Shown here one piece after another: positions 1 through 5,603 of a stretch of 5,644 nucleotides of DNA. The translations under genes and the position numbers were made by a program. Where the stretch lies: NCBI GenBank assembly GCA_943324925.2, contig CALPNL020000125.1, forward strand, positions 1-5,644, given 5' to 3'. Source of the DNA: Chitinophaga pinensis. Its GTDB lineage: Bacteria > Bacteroidota > Bacteroidia > Flavobacteriales > Flavobacteriaceae. The notes under the pieces were generated by a model. The model had not been told where the DNA came from. It worked only from the letters and a program-made list of their open reading frames with translations, and did no database searches. The stretch's first letter is position 1. The number at the start of each line of letters is the position of its first letter.

Positions 1-1
1 A

Positions 2-262
2 GCCTATATGCATTATATCGGTGATTCCTACCCCTCTTTTTTCGATGCTGCCTGCCGTGAAAACATCTATTCCGAAGTATTTATTCTTCCGCCTTGGAAA
101 GAAATTTATGTTAGCGACGAGGCTCGATATGAAAACTACGAACAGTCGGTTTTAATCCACAACCATCTCGTTGAAACTTACACAAAATATGGCTACCAAT
201 TAATTGAAGTTCCAAAAGATAGCTTAGATAACAGAATTCTTTTTATCTTAGATAAAATTTAA
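2..262 (+). CDS. AAA_28-type predicted ATPase, C-terminal part (5' truncated by window edge)
   Basis: This is the C-terminal 86 residues of a small P-loop ATPase resembling the AAA_28 family, whose members are usually about 180 residues. The reading frame is open to the window edge, and the residues before the first in-window ATG (Ala-Tyr at nt 2-7) fit the family pattern, so that ATG at 8 is probably internal and the true start lies upstream. The best family marker is the segment FILPPWKEIYVSDEARYEN followed by an EQSV..H..L...Y...GY helix and the ending IEVPKDSLDNRILFIL. The Walker A and B motifs would lie upstream and are not visible. Family members are uncharacterised NTPases often compared with nucleotide kinases, and no substrate can be inferred here. 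The gene ends 43 nt before recQ on the same strand and may share its transcript. Family assignment is from remembered pattern, not a search. Confidence 0.8.
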   Translation, partial: AYMHYIGDSYPSFFDAACRENIYSEVFILPPWKEIYVSDEARYENYEQSVLIHNHLVETYTKYGYQLIEVPKDSLDNRILFILDKI

Positions 263-305
263 ATCAGGATTGCTTTAATTACCTGAACTATTTAAGCCAA
301 AATAA

Positions 306-2198
306 ATGCCAAAAGCGTTAGAGATTCTCCAAAAATACTGGAAACACGATCAGTTTAGGTCACTTCAAAAGGAAATCATAGATTCTGTTTTGAGTGGTCA
401 AGATACATTTGCTTTGTTACCAACAAGCGGTGGAAAATCAATTTGTTTTCAGGTTCCCGCATTAATGAAAGAAGGGATTTGCTTAGTGATTTCACCATTG
501 GTGGCTTTAATTAAAGATCAAGTTCAGAATTTACAAAGTCGAGATATAAAAGCGATAGCCTTAACTGGCGGATTAAAATCTGATGAGATTTCAGTGCTTT
601 TAGACAACTGTCAATATGGGAATTACAAATTTATTTACCTATCCCCGGAGCGCTTACAAACCGATTGGATTTTAGATCGAATAAAACAATTGCCAATTTC
701 TATGATTGCAGTTGATGAAGCACATTGTGTTTCTCAGTGGGGACATGATTTCCGACCTGCCTATTTAAAAATAGCAAAATTAAAATCGCATTTTTCAAAA
801 ATTCCATTCATTGCCTTGACCGCTTCTGCAACAAAAAGAGTTCAAGAGGATGTTATTTTACAACTAGGGTTAAAAGAAACTGCTGTTTTCCAGAAATCAT
901 TCAAACGAGATAATATTGCCTATTTTGTAACAGAAGCAGAAGATAAGCTTTTCAAGATGGAACAAGTTTTGAAAAAAAATCCCGAACCTTCAATAATATA
1001 TGTCCGCAATAGAAAATCATGTTTGGATGTTTCTTCACAGCTTCAATCTATGGGGTTTCGTGCCACCTATTACCACGGAGGTTTATCTGCAAAGGAAAAA
1101 GAAAAAAATATGACCCTTTGGATGTCGGAAGAGGCACAAGTTATTGTTGCCACAAATGCATTTGGAATGGGGATTGACAAAGCAAATGTTAAGACCGTAA
1201 TCCATATTCAACTTCCTGAAAATATAGAAAATTACTATCAAGAATCAGGACGGGCAGGCAGAAATGAAGAAAAAGCCTATGCTGTATTATTGACCAGTTC
1301 CTATGATAAATTGAATGCCGAAAATCAGTTTATTTCTGTTTTACCAGATAAAGAATTCCTAAATAGTATGTTTATTAAATTGTGTAATTTTTTTCAAATT
1401 GCCTACGGCGAAGGGATTGAAGAACAATTTACCTTCAATTTAAATCAGTTTTGTAGTAGATACCAATTTCCAATAATTAAAACTTATAATGCACTACAGT
1501 TTCTAGACCGACAGGGAATTGTAACATTATCACAAGAATTTTCAGAAAAAATTACGGTTCAGTTTATTATTCCATCGAAAGAAGTTATTCGATATATGAG
1601 TTTAAATATTAAAGAGGAACCTATAATTCTAGCTTTACTTCGTACCTATCCAGGAATTCATGAGGTGCCAGCAGCAATAAACTTAACCTTAATTGCTAAA
1701 AAATCAGAAGTCACAGAAAATAAAGTAAGTGAATTGTTATTGAAATTAGCCGAGAAAGGCCTAATAGAATATCACGCTAAGAGTAATGATACTAGTATTT
1801 TATTTAATGTAATTCGGGAAGATGAACGAACGATAAACAGCATTTCAAGATATTTAGAAATACAGAATAAATTAAAAAGAGAGCAATTAAATTCGGTAAT
1901 TGAATATGTAAATGATGAATTCAATTGCAAAAGCAAATTAATATTGAATTACTTCGAAGAACAATCCAATGAAAATTGTGGCATTTGTTCCTATTGTATT
2001 TCTATATCTAATAAAGACAATCTTACTGAAGATTTGAGAAATCAAATACTCACATTATTGAAAACAAAAGCATTAAATTCAAGAGAAATTCAAATTCATA
2101 TTGATAAGTCATCCGATGCAATTATCTTTGCACTTCAGCATTTATTAGAAAGTAGAGAAATTAAAATTACACCCAACAACAGATATACCTTAAAATAG
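306..2198 (+). CDS. recQ: RecQ-family ATP-dependent 3'-5' DNA helicase
   Basis: This is a superfamily 2 DNA helicase of 630 residues that unwinds duplexes and recombination or repair intermediates in the cytoplasm. Visible motifs are motif 0 (FRSLQ, 17-21), Walker A TSGGKS (40-45), motif Ia (VISPLVALIKDQV, 61-73), Walker B DEAH (137-140) followed by the RecQ aromatic loop CVSQWGHDFRP (141-151), motif III LTASAT (171-176), motif V VATNAFGMGIDK (281-292) and motif VI QESGRAGR (312-319). A Cys4 zinc site is present at C541, C558, C561 and C564, with the 17-3-3 spacing of E. coli RecQ but about 160 residues further along the chain. Residues of about 341-540 form an inserted region that includes a possible winged helix (about 435-500). 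Only 66 residues follow the zinc site and they look like another small winged helix, so there is no room for a usual HRDC domain. The ATG at 306 is used because motif 0 follows at the normal distance. No Shine-Dalgarno is seen. The gene is intact, and fmt begins 2 nt after its stop. Confidence 0.96.
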   Translation: MPKALEILQKYWKHDQFRSLQKEIIDSVLSGQDTFALLPTSGGKSICFQVPALMKEGICLVISPLVALIKDQVQNLQSRDIKAIALTGGLKSDEISVLLDNCQYGNYKFIYLSPERLQTDWILDRIKQLPISMIAVDEAHCVSQWGHDFRPAYLKIAKLKSHFSKIPFIALTASATKRVQEDVILQLGLKETAVFQKSFKRDNIAYFVTEAEDKLFKMEQVLKKNPEPSIIYVRNRKSCLDVSSQLQSMGFRATYYHGGLSAKEKEKNMTLWMSEEAQVIVATNAFGMGIDKANVKTVIHIQLPENIENYYQESGRAGRNEEKAYAVLLTSSYDKLNAENQFISVLPDKEFLNSMFIKLCNFFQIAYGEGIEEQFTFNLNQFCSRYQFPIIKTYNALQFLDRQGIVTLSQEFSEKITVQFIIPSKEVIRYMSLNIKEEPIILALLRTYPGIHEVPAAINLTLIAKKSEVTENKVSELLLKLAEKGLIEYHAKSNDTSILFNVIREDERTINSISRYLEIQNKLKREQLNSVIEYVNDEFNCKSKLILNYFEEQSNENCGICSYCISISNKDNLTEDLRNQILTLLKTKALNSREIQIHIDKSSDAIIFALQHLLESREIKITPNNRYTLK

Positions 2199-2200
2199 AA

Positions 2201-3148
2201 ATGGATAAATTGAGAATCGTTTTCATGGGAACTCCAGAATTTGCTGTTGGCATTTTGGATACTATAATTATGAATAATTATGAAGTAGTAGGAGTAATAA
2301 CTGCTGCAGACAAACCTGCTGGTCGGGGTCAAAAAATAAAATATTCAGCCGTTAAAGAATATGCATTAGAAAAAAATCTGCCTCTTTTACAGCCAACGAA
2401 CCTTAAAGACCCCGCATTTTTAGATGAGTTAAAAGCATTGAATGCCAATTTACAAATCATTGTCGCTTTTAGAATGTTGCCTAAATTAGTTTGGGAAATG
2501 CCTAAATATGGAACCTTTAATTTGCATGCTTCTTTGTTGCCAAATTATCGTGGAGCAGCACCAATTAATTGGGCTATAATTAATGGGGAAACTAAAACTG
2601 GTGTTACTACCTTTTATATAGATGACAAAATTGATACGGGTGCAATGATATTAAGTGATGAAACAGCCATTGATCCAGATGAAAATGCAGGACAACTACA
2701 CGATAAATTAATGGTTTTAGGAAGTCAAACCGTGGTCAATACTTTAAAATTGATTGAAACTGGAAAAGTAAATCCTATTATTCAAGAAGACCGTTCAGAA
2801 ATTAAAACAGCCTACAAACTAGACAAAGACAATTGCAAAATAGATTGGAGCAAATCGGTAAATGAAATTCACAATCAAATCCGAGGGCTTTCACCCTATC
2901 CTGTAGCATGGTGTATCATAAAAGATAACAATCAAGAATGGAATGCGAAAATTTATGAATCTAAAATTAGCATTGAAAAACATTCGTTACCAATTGGTAC
3001 TATTCAAACTACTAAAAAAGAAATTAGGGTTGCCGTTTCCAATGGATTTTTACAGATTGTAAGTTTGCAATTCCCAGGAAAGAAAAAAATGACGGCTTCG
3101 GAACTATTGAATGGGATGACATTTTCCGATGAAACCTTGGTTTTATAG
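2201..3148 (+). CDS. fmt: Methionyl-tRNA formyltransferase
   Basis: Fmt transfers a formyl group from 10-formyltetrahydrofolate to Met-tRNAfMet, giving the initiator tRNA used in bacterial translation. The 315-residue length is typical. The N-terminal Rossmann-like formyltransferase domain begins with IVFMGTPEFAVGIL (6-19). The signature SLLPNYRGAAPINWAIINGE spans 111-130. The catalytic triad corresponding to E. coli N106/H108/D144 is N107 and H109 (FNLHAS) and D145 (KIDTGAMI). The C-terminal OB-like tRNA-binding domain covers roughly 207-310 and contains the typical FPGKKKMTASELLNG (291-305). All key residues are present. The start at 2201 is only 2 nt after the recQ stop, with no ribosome-binding sequence and no room for a promoter, so expression from the recQ transcript, possibly by translational coupling, is inferred. 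No strong intrinsic terminator follows the gene. Confidence 0.98.
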   Translation: MDKLRIVFMGTPEFAVGILDTIIMNNYEVVGVITAADKPAGRGQKIKYSAVKEYALEKNLPLLQPTNLKDPAFLDELKALNANLQIIVAFRMLPKLVWEMPKYGTFNLHASLLPNYRGAAPINWAIINGETKTGVTTFYIDDKIDTGAMILSDETAIDPDENAGQLHDKLMVLGSQTVVNTLKLIETGKVNPIIQEDRSEIKTAYKLDKDNCKIDWSKSVNEIHNQIRGLSPYPVAWCIIKDNNQEWNAKIYESKISIEKHSLPIGTIQTTKKEIRVAVSNGFLQIVSLQFPGKKKMTASELLNGMTFSDETLVL

Positions 3149-3160
3149 GGTGTTGAAGAG

Positions 3161-3178
3161 TTAATTTTATAAAATTAA
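3161..3178. repeat. Perfect 18-bp AT-only palindrome downstream of fmt
   Basis: TTAATTTTATAAAATTAA is identical to its own reverse complement and begins 12 nt after the fmt stop codon. It has no G or C, so as RNA it would form only a weak hairpin. It could help define the fmt 3' end or be a symmetric protein-binding site, or it could simply reflect AT-rich composition. Confidence 0.6.
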
Positions 3179-3199
3179 AGACAGAAAACAGGGTCTTTA
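3176..3199. repeat. Inverted repeat, 7-bp stem, behind fmt (weak terminator candidate)
   Basis: TAAAGAC (3176-3182) pairs with GTCTTTA (3193-3199) across a 10-nt loop. It is the only GC-containing hairpin between fmt and HU and could mark the fmt 3' end. It is not followed by a T-run, so it is not a convincing intrinsic terminator. It overlaps the palindrome on its left and the first 13-bp repeat on its right. Confidence 0.35.
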
Positions 3200-3229
3200 T
3201 CAACAAAAGCGGCAAGTTATCAACAAAAG
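3197..3229 (+). repeat. Two 13-bp direct repeats with DnaA-box-like core, upstream of HU
   Basis: TTATCAACAAAAG occurs at 3197-3209 and again, exactly, at 3217-3229. The start-to-start distance is 20 bp, close to two helical turns, so both copies would face the same side of the DNA. The core TTATCAACA differs from the E. coli DnaA box TTATCCACA at one position. The pair lies about 60-90 bp upstream of the predicted HU transcription start. The repeat is plain in the sequence; any role as a DnaA or other regulator site is inference. Confidence 0.6.
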
Positions 3230-3251
3230 TAGTATATTTTTAAAAAAACGC

Positions 3252-3281
3252 TTGCACGGTAATGAATTCCTACTAATTTTG
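3252..3281 (+). promoter_or_regulatory. Promoter of the HU gene (Bacteroidota -33/-7 type)
   Basis: A -33 TTG (3252-3254) and a -7 TAATTTTG (3274-3281, matching TAnnTTTG) are separated by 19 bp, within the range known for Bacteroidota primary sigma-factor promoters. An A/T-rich tract (about 3230-3248) directly upstream resembles an UP element. Transcription would start near 3287, giving a leader of about 35 nt. The leader before the ATG is AT-rich with no Shine-Dalgarno, as is common for highly translated genes in this phylum. Confidence 0.7.
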
Positions 3282-3323
3282 TTACTGTAATGAAATTTTA
3301 ACCAACATTTAATATCTATTATT

Positions 3324-3596
3324 ATGAACAAATCAGAATTAATTGACGCAATCGCTGCTGACGCAGGAATTACTAAAGCAGCTGCAAAATCGGCTTTAGA
3401 ATCATTTTTAGGAAACGTAAGTGGTACTTTGAAAAAAGGTGGTAGAGTATCTTTAGTAGGATTCGGATCTTGGTCAGTATCTGCAAGAGCAGCTAGAGAC
3501 GGAAGAAACCCACAAACCGGAGCAACTATCAAAATTGCTGCTAAAAAAGTTGTTAAATTTAAAGCTGGAGCTGAATTAGAATCAGCTGTAAACTAA
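3324..3596 (+). CDS. HU-family DNA-binding protein
   Basis: This is a small nucleoid-associated protein of 90 residues, the standard HU length, which binds and bends DNA as a dimer. The N-terminal helical dimerisation part begins MNKSELIDAIA. The HU/IHF signature runs from GFGSWSVSARAARDG (46-60) into RNPQTG (61-66), and P63 corresponds to the conserved proline that intercalates into DNA at the tip of the beta arm. A lysine-rich C-terminal part (KKVVKFKAG) follows. HU-beta-like (HupB) is more likely than IHF, since it is a lone gene with an HU-like start, but the exact paralogue cannot be fixed from one copy. It has its own promoter and a strong terminator, so it is monocistronic, and its even use of GCT, GGA and AAA-type codons suggests high expression. 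The overlapping minus-strand ORF is a shadow. Confidence 0.97.
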   Translation: MNKSELIDAIAADAGITKAAAKSALESFLGNVSGTLKKGGRVSLVGFGSWSVSARAARDGRNPQTGATIKIAAKKVVKFKAGAELESAVN

Positions 3597-3615
3597 TAAT
3601 TTACCAAAGTAAATT

Positions 3616-3644
3616 AAAGCCACGCCATGCGTGGCTTTTTTTTT
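3616..3644 (+). terminator. Rho-independent terminator of the HU gene
   Basis: AAAGCCACGC (3616-3625) pairs perfectly with GCGTGGCTTT (3629-3638) across the 3-nt loop CAT. Nine consecutive T residues (3636-3644) end the structure. It lies 19 nt after the HU stop codon and is a textbook intrinsic terminator on the plus strand. Confidence 0.95.
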
Positions 3645-3647
3645 GAA

Positions 3648-3655
3648 TACTTTTG
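3648..3655 (+). promoter_or_regulatory. Probable -7 promoter element for yqgE
   Basis: TACTTTTG matches TAnnTTTG exactly and starts 3 nt after the T-run of the HU terminator. Transcription would begin near 3661, leaving a leader of about 12 nt before the yqgE ATG at 3674. No good -33 TTG exists at the expected distance, because that position falls inside the terminator hairpin (ATG at 3627-3629 or GTG at 3631-3633 are the nearest). The promoter may therefore be weak. Confidence 0.5.
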
Positions 3656-3673
3656 TAGTAATAATATTCTAAA

Positions 3674-4234
3674 ATGTCTTCATTAAAAATAAATAAAGGA
3701 AATTTACTACTTGCTGAACCCTCCTCAGATTATGATCAGCCGTTCAATAGATCTATTGTGCTTATAACTGAATACAATGAAGAAGGAACAGTAGGATTTA
3801 TTATTAATAAACCTCTTGACTATACCATTAATGATTTAATTCCAACAATAATTGCTGAATTTTCTGTGTTCTACGGTGGTCCTGTATCTCCCGATAATGT
3901 TTATTTTATCCACAATGTTCCCGAAATTATTAGTGATGGTATAGAAATAGCCCCAGGTATATTTTGGGGTGGTGATTTTGAAAATACCATAACCGAAATC
4001 AACAATGGAACCATTAAGAAAGAAAACATTCGTTTTTTTCTAGGATATTCAGGCTGGGAAATGGATCAATTAGAAGAGGAGATTAACGCTAAATATTGGA
4101 TTGTAATTGAAAATAATTACAAAAACGATATTCTAAGTAAAGAAGCAAATGATTTTTGGAAAGAAAAAATGCAAGAATTGGGTGGTGATTATTTACTTTG
4201 GGCCAATGCACCTGAAAACCCTTTTTGGAATTAA
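3674..4234 (+). CDS. yqgE: YqgE/AlgH family protein (DUF179)
   Basis: This is a complete 186-residue member of the YqgE/AlgH family, conserved in many bacteria but without a settled biochemical role (Pseudomonas AlgH was linked to regulation of alginate and other traits). Family landmarks are GNLLLAEP (9-16), GTVGFIINKP (38-47), YGGPV (67-71), FFLGYSGW (121-128) and the C-terminal WANAPENP (176-183). There is no signal peptide or membrane segment, so it is probably cytoplasmic. The ATG at 3674 leaves only a few residues before the conserved GNLLLAEP block, which fits the family. The gene is separated from HU by a terminator and probably has its own promoter. Its stop codon overlaps that of the convergent aminotransferase gene, and no plus-strand terminator is seen there. 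Confidence 0.95.
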   Translation: MSSLKINKGNLLLAEPSSDYDQPFNRSIVLITEYNEEGTVGFIINKPLDYTINDLIPTIIAEFSVFYGGPVSPDNVYFIHNVPEIISDGIEIAPGIFWGGDFENTITEINNGTIKKENIRFFLGYSGWEMDQLEEEINAKYWIVIENNYKNDILSKEANDFWKEKMQELGGDYLLWANAPENPFWN

Positions 4235-5070
4235 GACAATCTTATTTGCGCGTTCAAAAGAGCAACCAATTGAGTTGCTAAGGGGTTTTCAAATTCTTTT
4301 TTTCGGTATTTACTTATTGACTGAATCCCTTTTATCACATTGGTTATAAAAAGTTCGTCGGCTTTTTGAAGATCAAATGGAGAAATTTCAACTTCTGCTA
4401 CTTCTAAACCTTCTATTTTTGAGGCTAAATTAAGAATTTGCTTGCGCATCACTCCGTTCAAACACCCTTCTGATAAAGGCGGGGTAATTAATTTCCCATT
4501 TAAAACCATAAAAATATTTCCCTGCAAGGCTTCTGCAATATTTTTACTATCATTTAATAGTAGGCAATTATCCAAACCATTTTCATCAGCATAAATACTT
4601 GCGGTTACATTAAGAATTTTGTTGGTAGTTTTTAGAGTAGAAAGCAATTGCTTGGCGATATAGAAATCTTTATATAAATCCACTTCGTAGGATTTAAAAT
4701 CATTTGAATACAACTTGTTTTCAAGGGGGGTACAATTGATTAAATACGAAACGGATCTTTGCAAAGGCAAATAGTTACCACCTTCATTTCTATAAACTGT
4801 AATTCTAACTCTAGCAGAGTCAGCACAATTATTCGCTTTAGCCAAACTTAGAATTTGTTCTTCAAAAAACTCCATGGTAAAATTCATAGGAATTTCCATT
4901 CTCACAATTCTCATTGAGGCCATTAATCTAAAATAATGATCTTCGAGAAATAAAATTTTTTGATCTACAATTTTCATAGATTCAAATACACCATCTCCAT
5001 ATAGAAAGGCGCGATTGTTTACCATTAAATTGGTTTCTGCAGCAGTAATTGTACCGTTAAAATTTATCAT
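4231..5070 (-). CDS. Class IV (fold-type IV) PLP-dependent aminotransferase, PabC/IlvE-like
   Basis: This is a 279-residue enzyme of the family that contains branched-chain aminotransferase (IlvE), D-amino-acid aminotransferase and 4-amino-4-deoxychorismate lyase (PabC). It opens with MINFNG and the family block FLYGDGVFES (22-31). R48 (EDHYFRLMAS) is the likely PLP-phosphate contact, K147 (STLKTTNK) the likely Schiff-base lysine, and E180 with AEALQGNIF (179-187) the PLP-N1 contact loop, followed by NGKLITPPLSEGCLNGVMR (191-209). The length and the LKTTNK context resemble PabC, which makes p-aminobenzoate for folate, but the substrate cannot be fixed from motifs and a transaminase role is equally possible. 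The frame stays open upstream to 5169, but that extension would cover a terminator and part of the START-like gene. The ATG at 5070 gives the family's normal N terminus. The stop overlaps that of yqgE in the shared TTAA. Confidence 0.92.
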   Translation of the reverse strand: MINFNGTITAAETNLMVNNRAFLYGDGVFESMKIVDQKILFLEDHYFRLMASMRIVRMEIPMNFTMEFFEEQILSLAKANNCADSARVRITVYRNEGGNYLPLQRSVSYLINCTPLENKLYSNDFKSYEVDLYKDFYIAKQLLSTLKTTNKILNVTASIYADENGLDNCLLLNDSKNIAEALQGNIFMVLNGKLITPPLSEGCLNGVMRKQILNLASKIEGLEVAEVEISPFDLQKADELFITNVIKGIQSISKYRKKEFENPLATQLVALLNAQIRLS

Positions 5071-5095
5071 AAAAAAAGTCACGCTTAGGCGTGAC
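5071..5095 (-). terminator. Rho-independent terminator of the START-like gene, abutting the aminotransferase start codon
   Basis: Read on the minus strand, GTCACGC (5095-5089) pairs perfectly with GCGTGAC (5084-5078) across a 4-nt loop, and seven T residues (5077-5071) follow. The hairpin begins 25 nt after the START-like stop codon. The T-run touches the ATG of the aminotransferase gene at 5070, so readthrough into that gene should be limited. Confidence 0.85.
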
Positions 5096-5102
5096 AAATA
5101 TA
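5095..5102 (-). promoter_or_regulatory. Probable -7 promoter element for the aminotransferase gene
   Basis: The minus strand reads TATATTTG, an exact TAnnTTTG match. Its last G is also the first base of the terminator hairpin. Transcription would start near 5089, inside the stem, leaving a leader of about 18 nt. There is no TTG at the -33 position; CTG (5128-5126) is 23 bp away. The element is clear, but the whole promoter is only moderately supported. Confidence 0.5.
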
Positions 5103-5120
5103 AGTTTAAAAATGGAAAAT

Positions 5121-5513
5121 CTAAACAGAACCTATAACATGTTTTAAATCGGAAATTTGAGATTCCCATAACAATTTTACCTCATCAAAATCTTCTTCAA
5201 AGGCAAAGTCAGTTACCATTAGCGAAACGTCTTTAGTAATTTCATCTTCTAAAATTCGCAATTCAAAAAAGTAATCGGTGTCTTTATTGTCTTCATCTAT
5301 CCAACGGAATTTAACTTTCTCATCGGATTTTCTAGCGGTTAATCTTGCTTTTTCTTCCGATCCATCCCACATAAAAGTAAAAAACTCCCCACGCGAGTTT
5401 ACATTATCAGCAAACCATTCAGAAAGACCTGAAGGGGTTGAAATGTATTGATACAATAATTGTGGTGAAGAATTTAATTGAAATTCTAATTCGTATTTTA
5501 CTTTTGTATTCAT
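5121..5513 (-). CDS. START-like / SRPBCC (AHSA1-like) domain protein
   Basis: This is a 130-residue acidic, soluble protein with no signal peptide or membrane segment. It has the pattern of the helix-grip SRPBCC superfamily in its small Bacteroidota START-like form: strand YELEFQLNS (7-15), a helix ending in the typical LSEWFADNV (30-38), strands including EFFTFMWDGSEEKARL (43-58), KVKFRWIDE (66-74) and YFFELRIL (81-88), and a long C-terminal helix around 109-127. Superfamily members enclose a hydrophobic pocket or act as co-chaperones (Aha1-like), but no function is known for this subgroup and I do not assign one. The ATG at 5513 starts the conserved fold directly. A predicted promoter lies about 55 nt upstream and a terminator follows the gene, so it is probably transcribed alone. 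Confidence 0.87.
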   Translation of the reverse strand: MNTKVKYELEFQLNSSPQLLYQYISTPSGLSEWFADNVNSRGEFFTFMWDGSEEKARLTARKSDEKVKFRWIDEDNKDTDYFFELRILEDEITKDVSLMVTDFAFEEDFDEVKLLWESQISDLKHVIGSV

Positions 5514-5567
5514 GAGTTGCTAAAAAAATTTTTGTGAAATATATAGATTAAATAACTAATAAAAAAG

Positions 5568-5596
5568 CAAATTAAAATATATTTTATTTTCTTCAA
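5568..5596 (-). promoter_or_regulatory. Candidate promoter of the START-like gene
   Basis: On the minus strand, TTG (5596-5594) is followed after 18 bp by TTAATTTG (5575-5568), which differs from TAnnTTTG at one base. Transcription would begin near 5562, giving a leader of about 48 nt. No better match lies between this site and the ATG. The surrounding DNA is very AT-rich, so chance similarity is possible. Confidence 0.4.
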
Positions 5597-5603
5597 TATA
5601 TAT

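Noticed and set aside
264..286. TCAGG/CCTGA inverted repeat between the ATPase gene and recQ as a terminator.
   Set aside because: It has only 5 bp, a 13-nt loop and no T-run.
270..296. Possible recQ promoter: TTG (270-272) and TATTTAAG (289-296).
   Set aside because: The -7 element has two mismatches to TAnnTTTG and the 16-bp spacer is short. Readthrough from the ATPase gene is at least as likely.
2135..2332. 65-codon minus-strand ORF over the recQ-fmt junction.
   Set aside because: It lies antisense to two well-supported genes, and its low-complexity translation fits reverse reading of AT-rich coding DNA.
3024..3215. 63-codon minus-strand ORF over the fmt 3' end.
   Set aside because: It is antisense to the conserved Fmt C-terminal domain, with no recognisable domain and no promoter.
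3200..3532. 110-codon minus-strand ORF across the HU gene and its promoter.
   Set aside because: It is the shadow of a highly conserved HU gene, its protein resembles nothing I know, and it would cover the promoter and repeats.
4261..4303. Possible plus-strand terminator for yqgE: AGCAAC/GTTGCT hairpin (4261-4279) and a later T7 run (4297-4303).
   Set aside because: The T-run is 17 nt beyond the hairpin, the stem is only 6 bp, and the sequence is explained by aminotransferase codons.
4149..4349. 66-codon plus-strand ORF across the yqgE end.
   Set aside because: It is out of frame with yqgE, covers its conserved C terminus and runs antisense into the aminotransferase gene.
5071..5169. N-terminal extension of the aminotransferase (an in-frame ATG at 5169 adds 33 residues).
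   Set aside because: It would be translated through the terminator hairpin and would overlap the end of the START-like gene. The ATG at 5070 gives the normal family N terminus.
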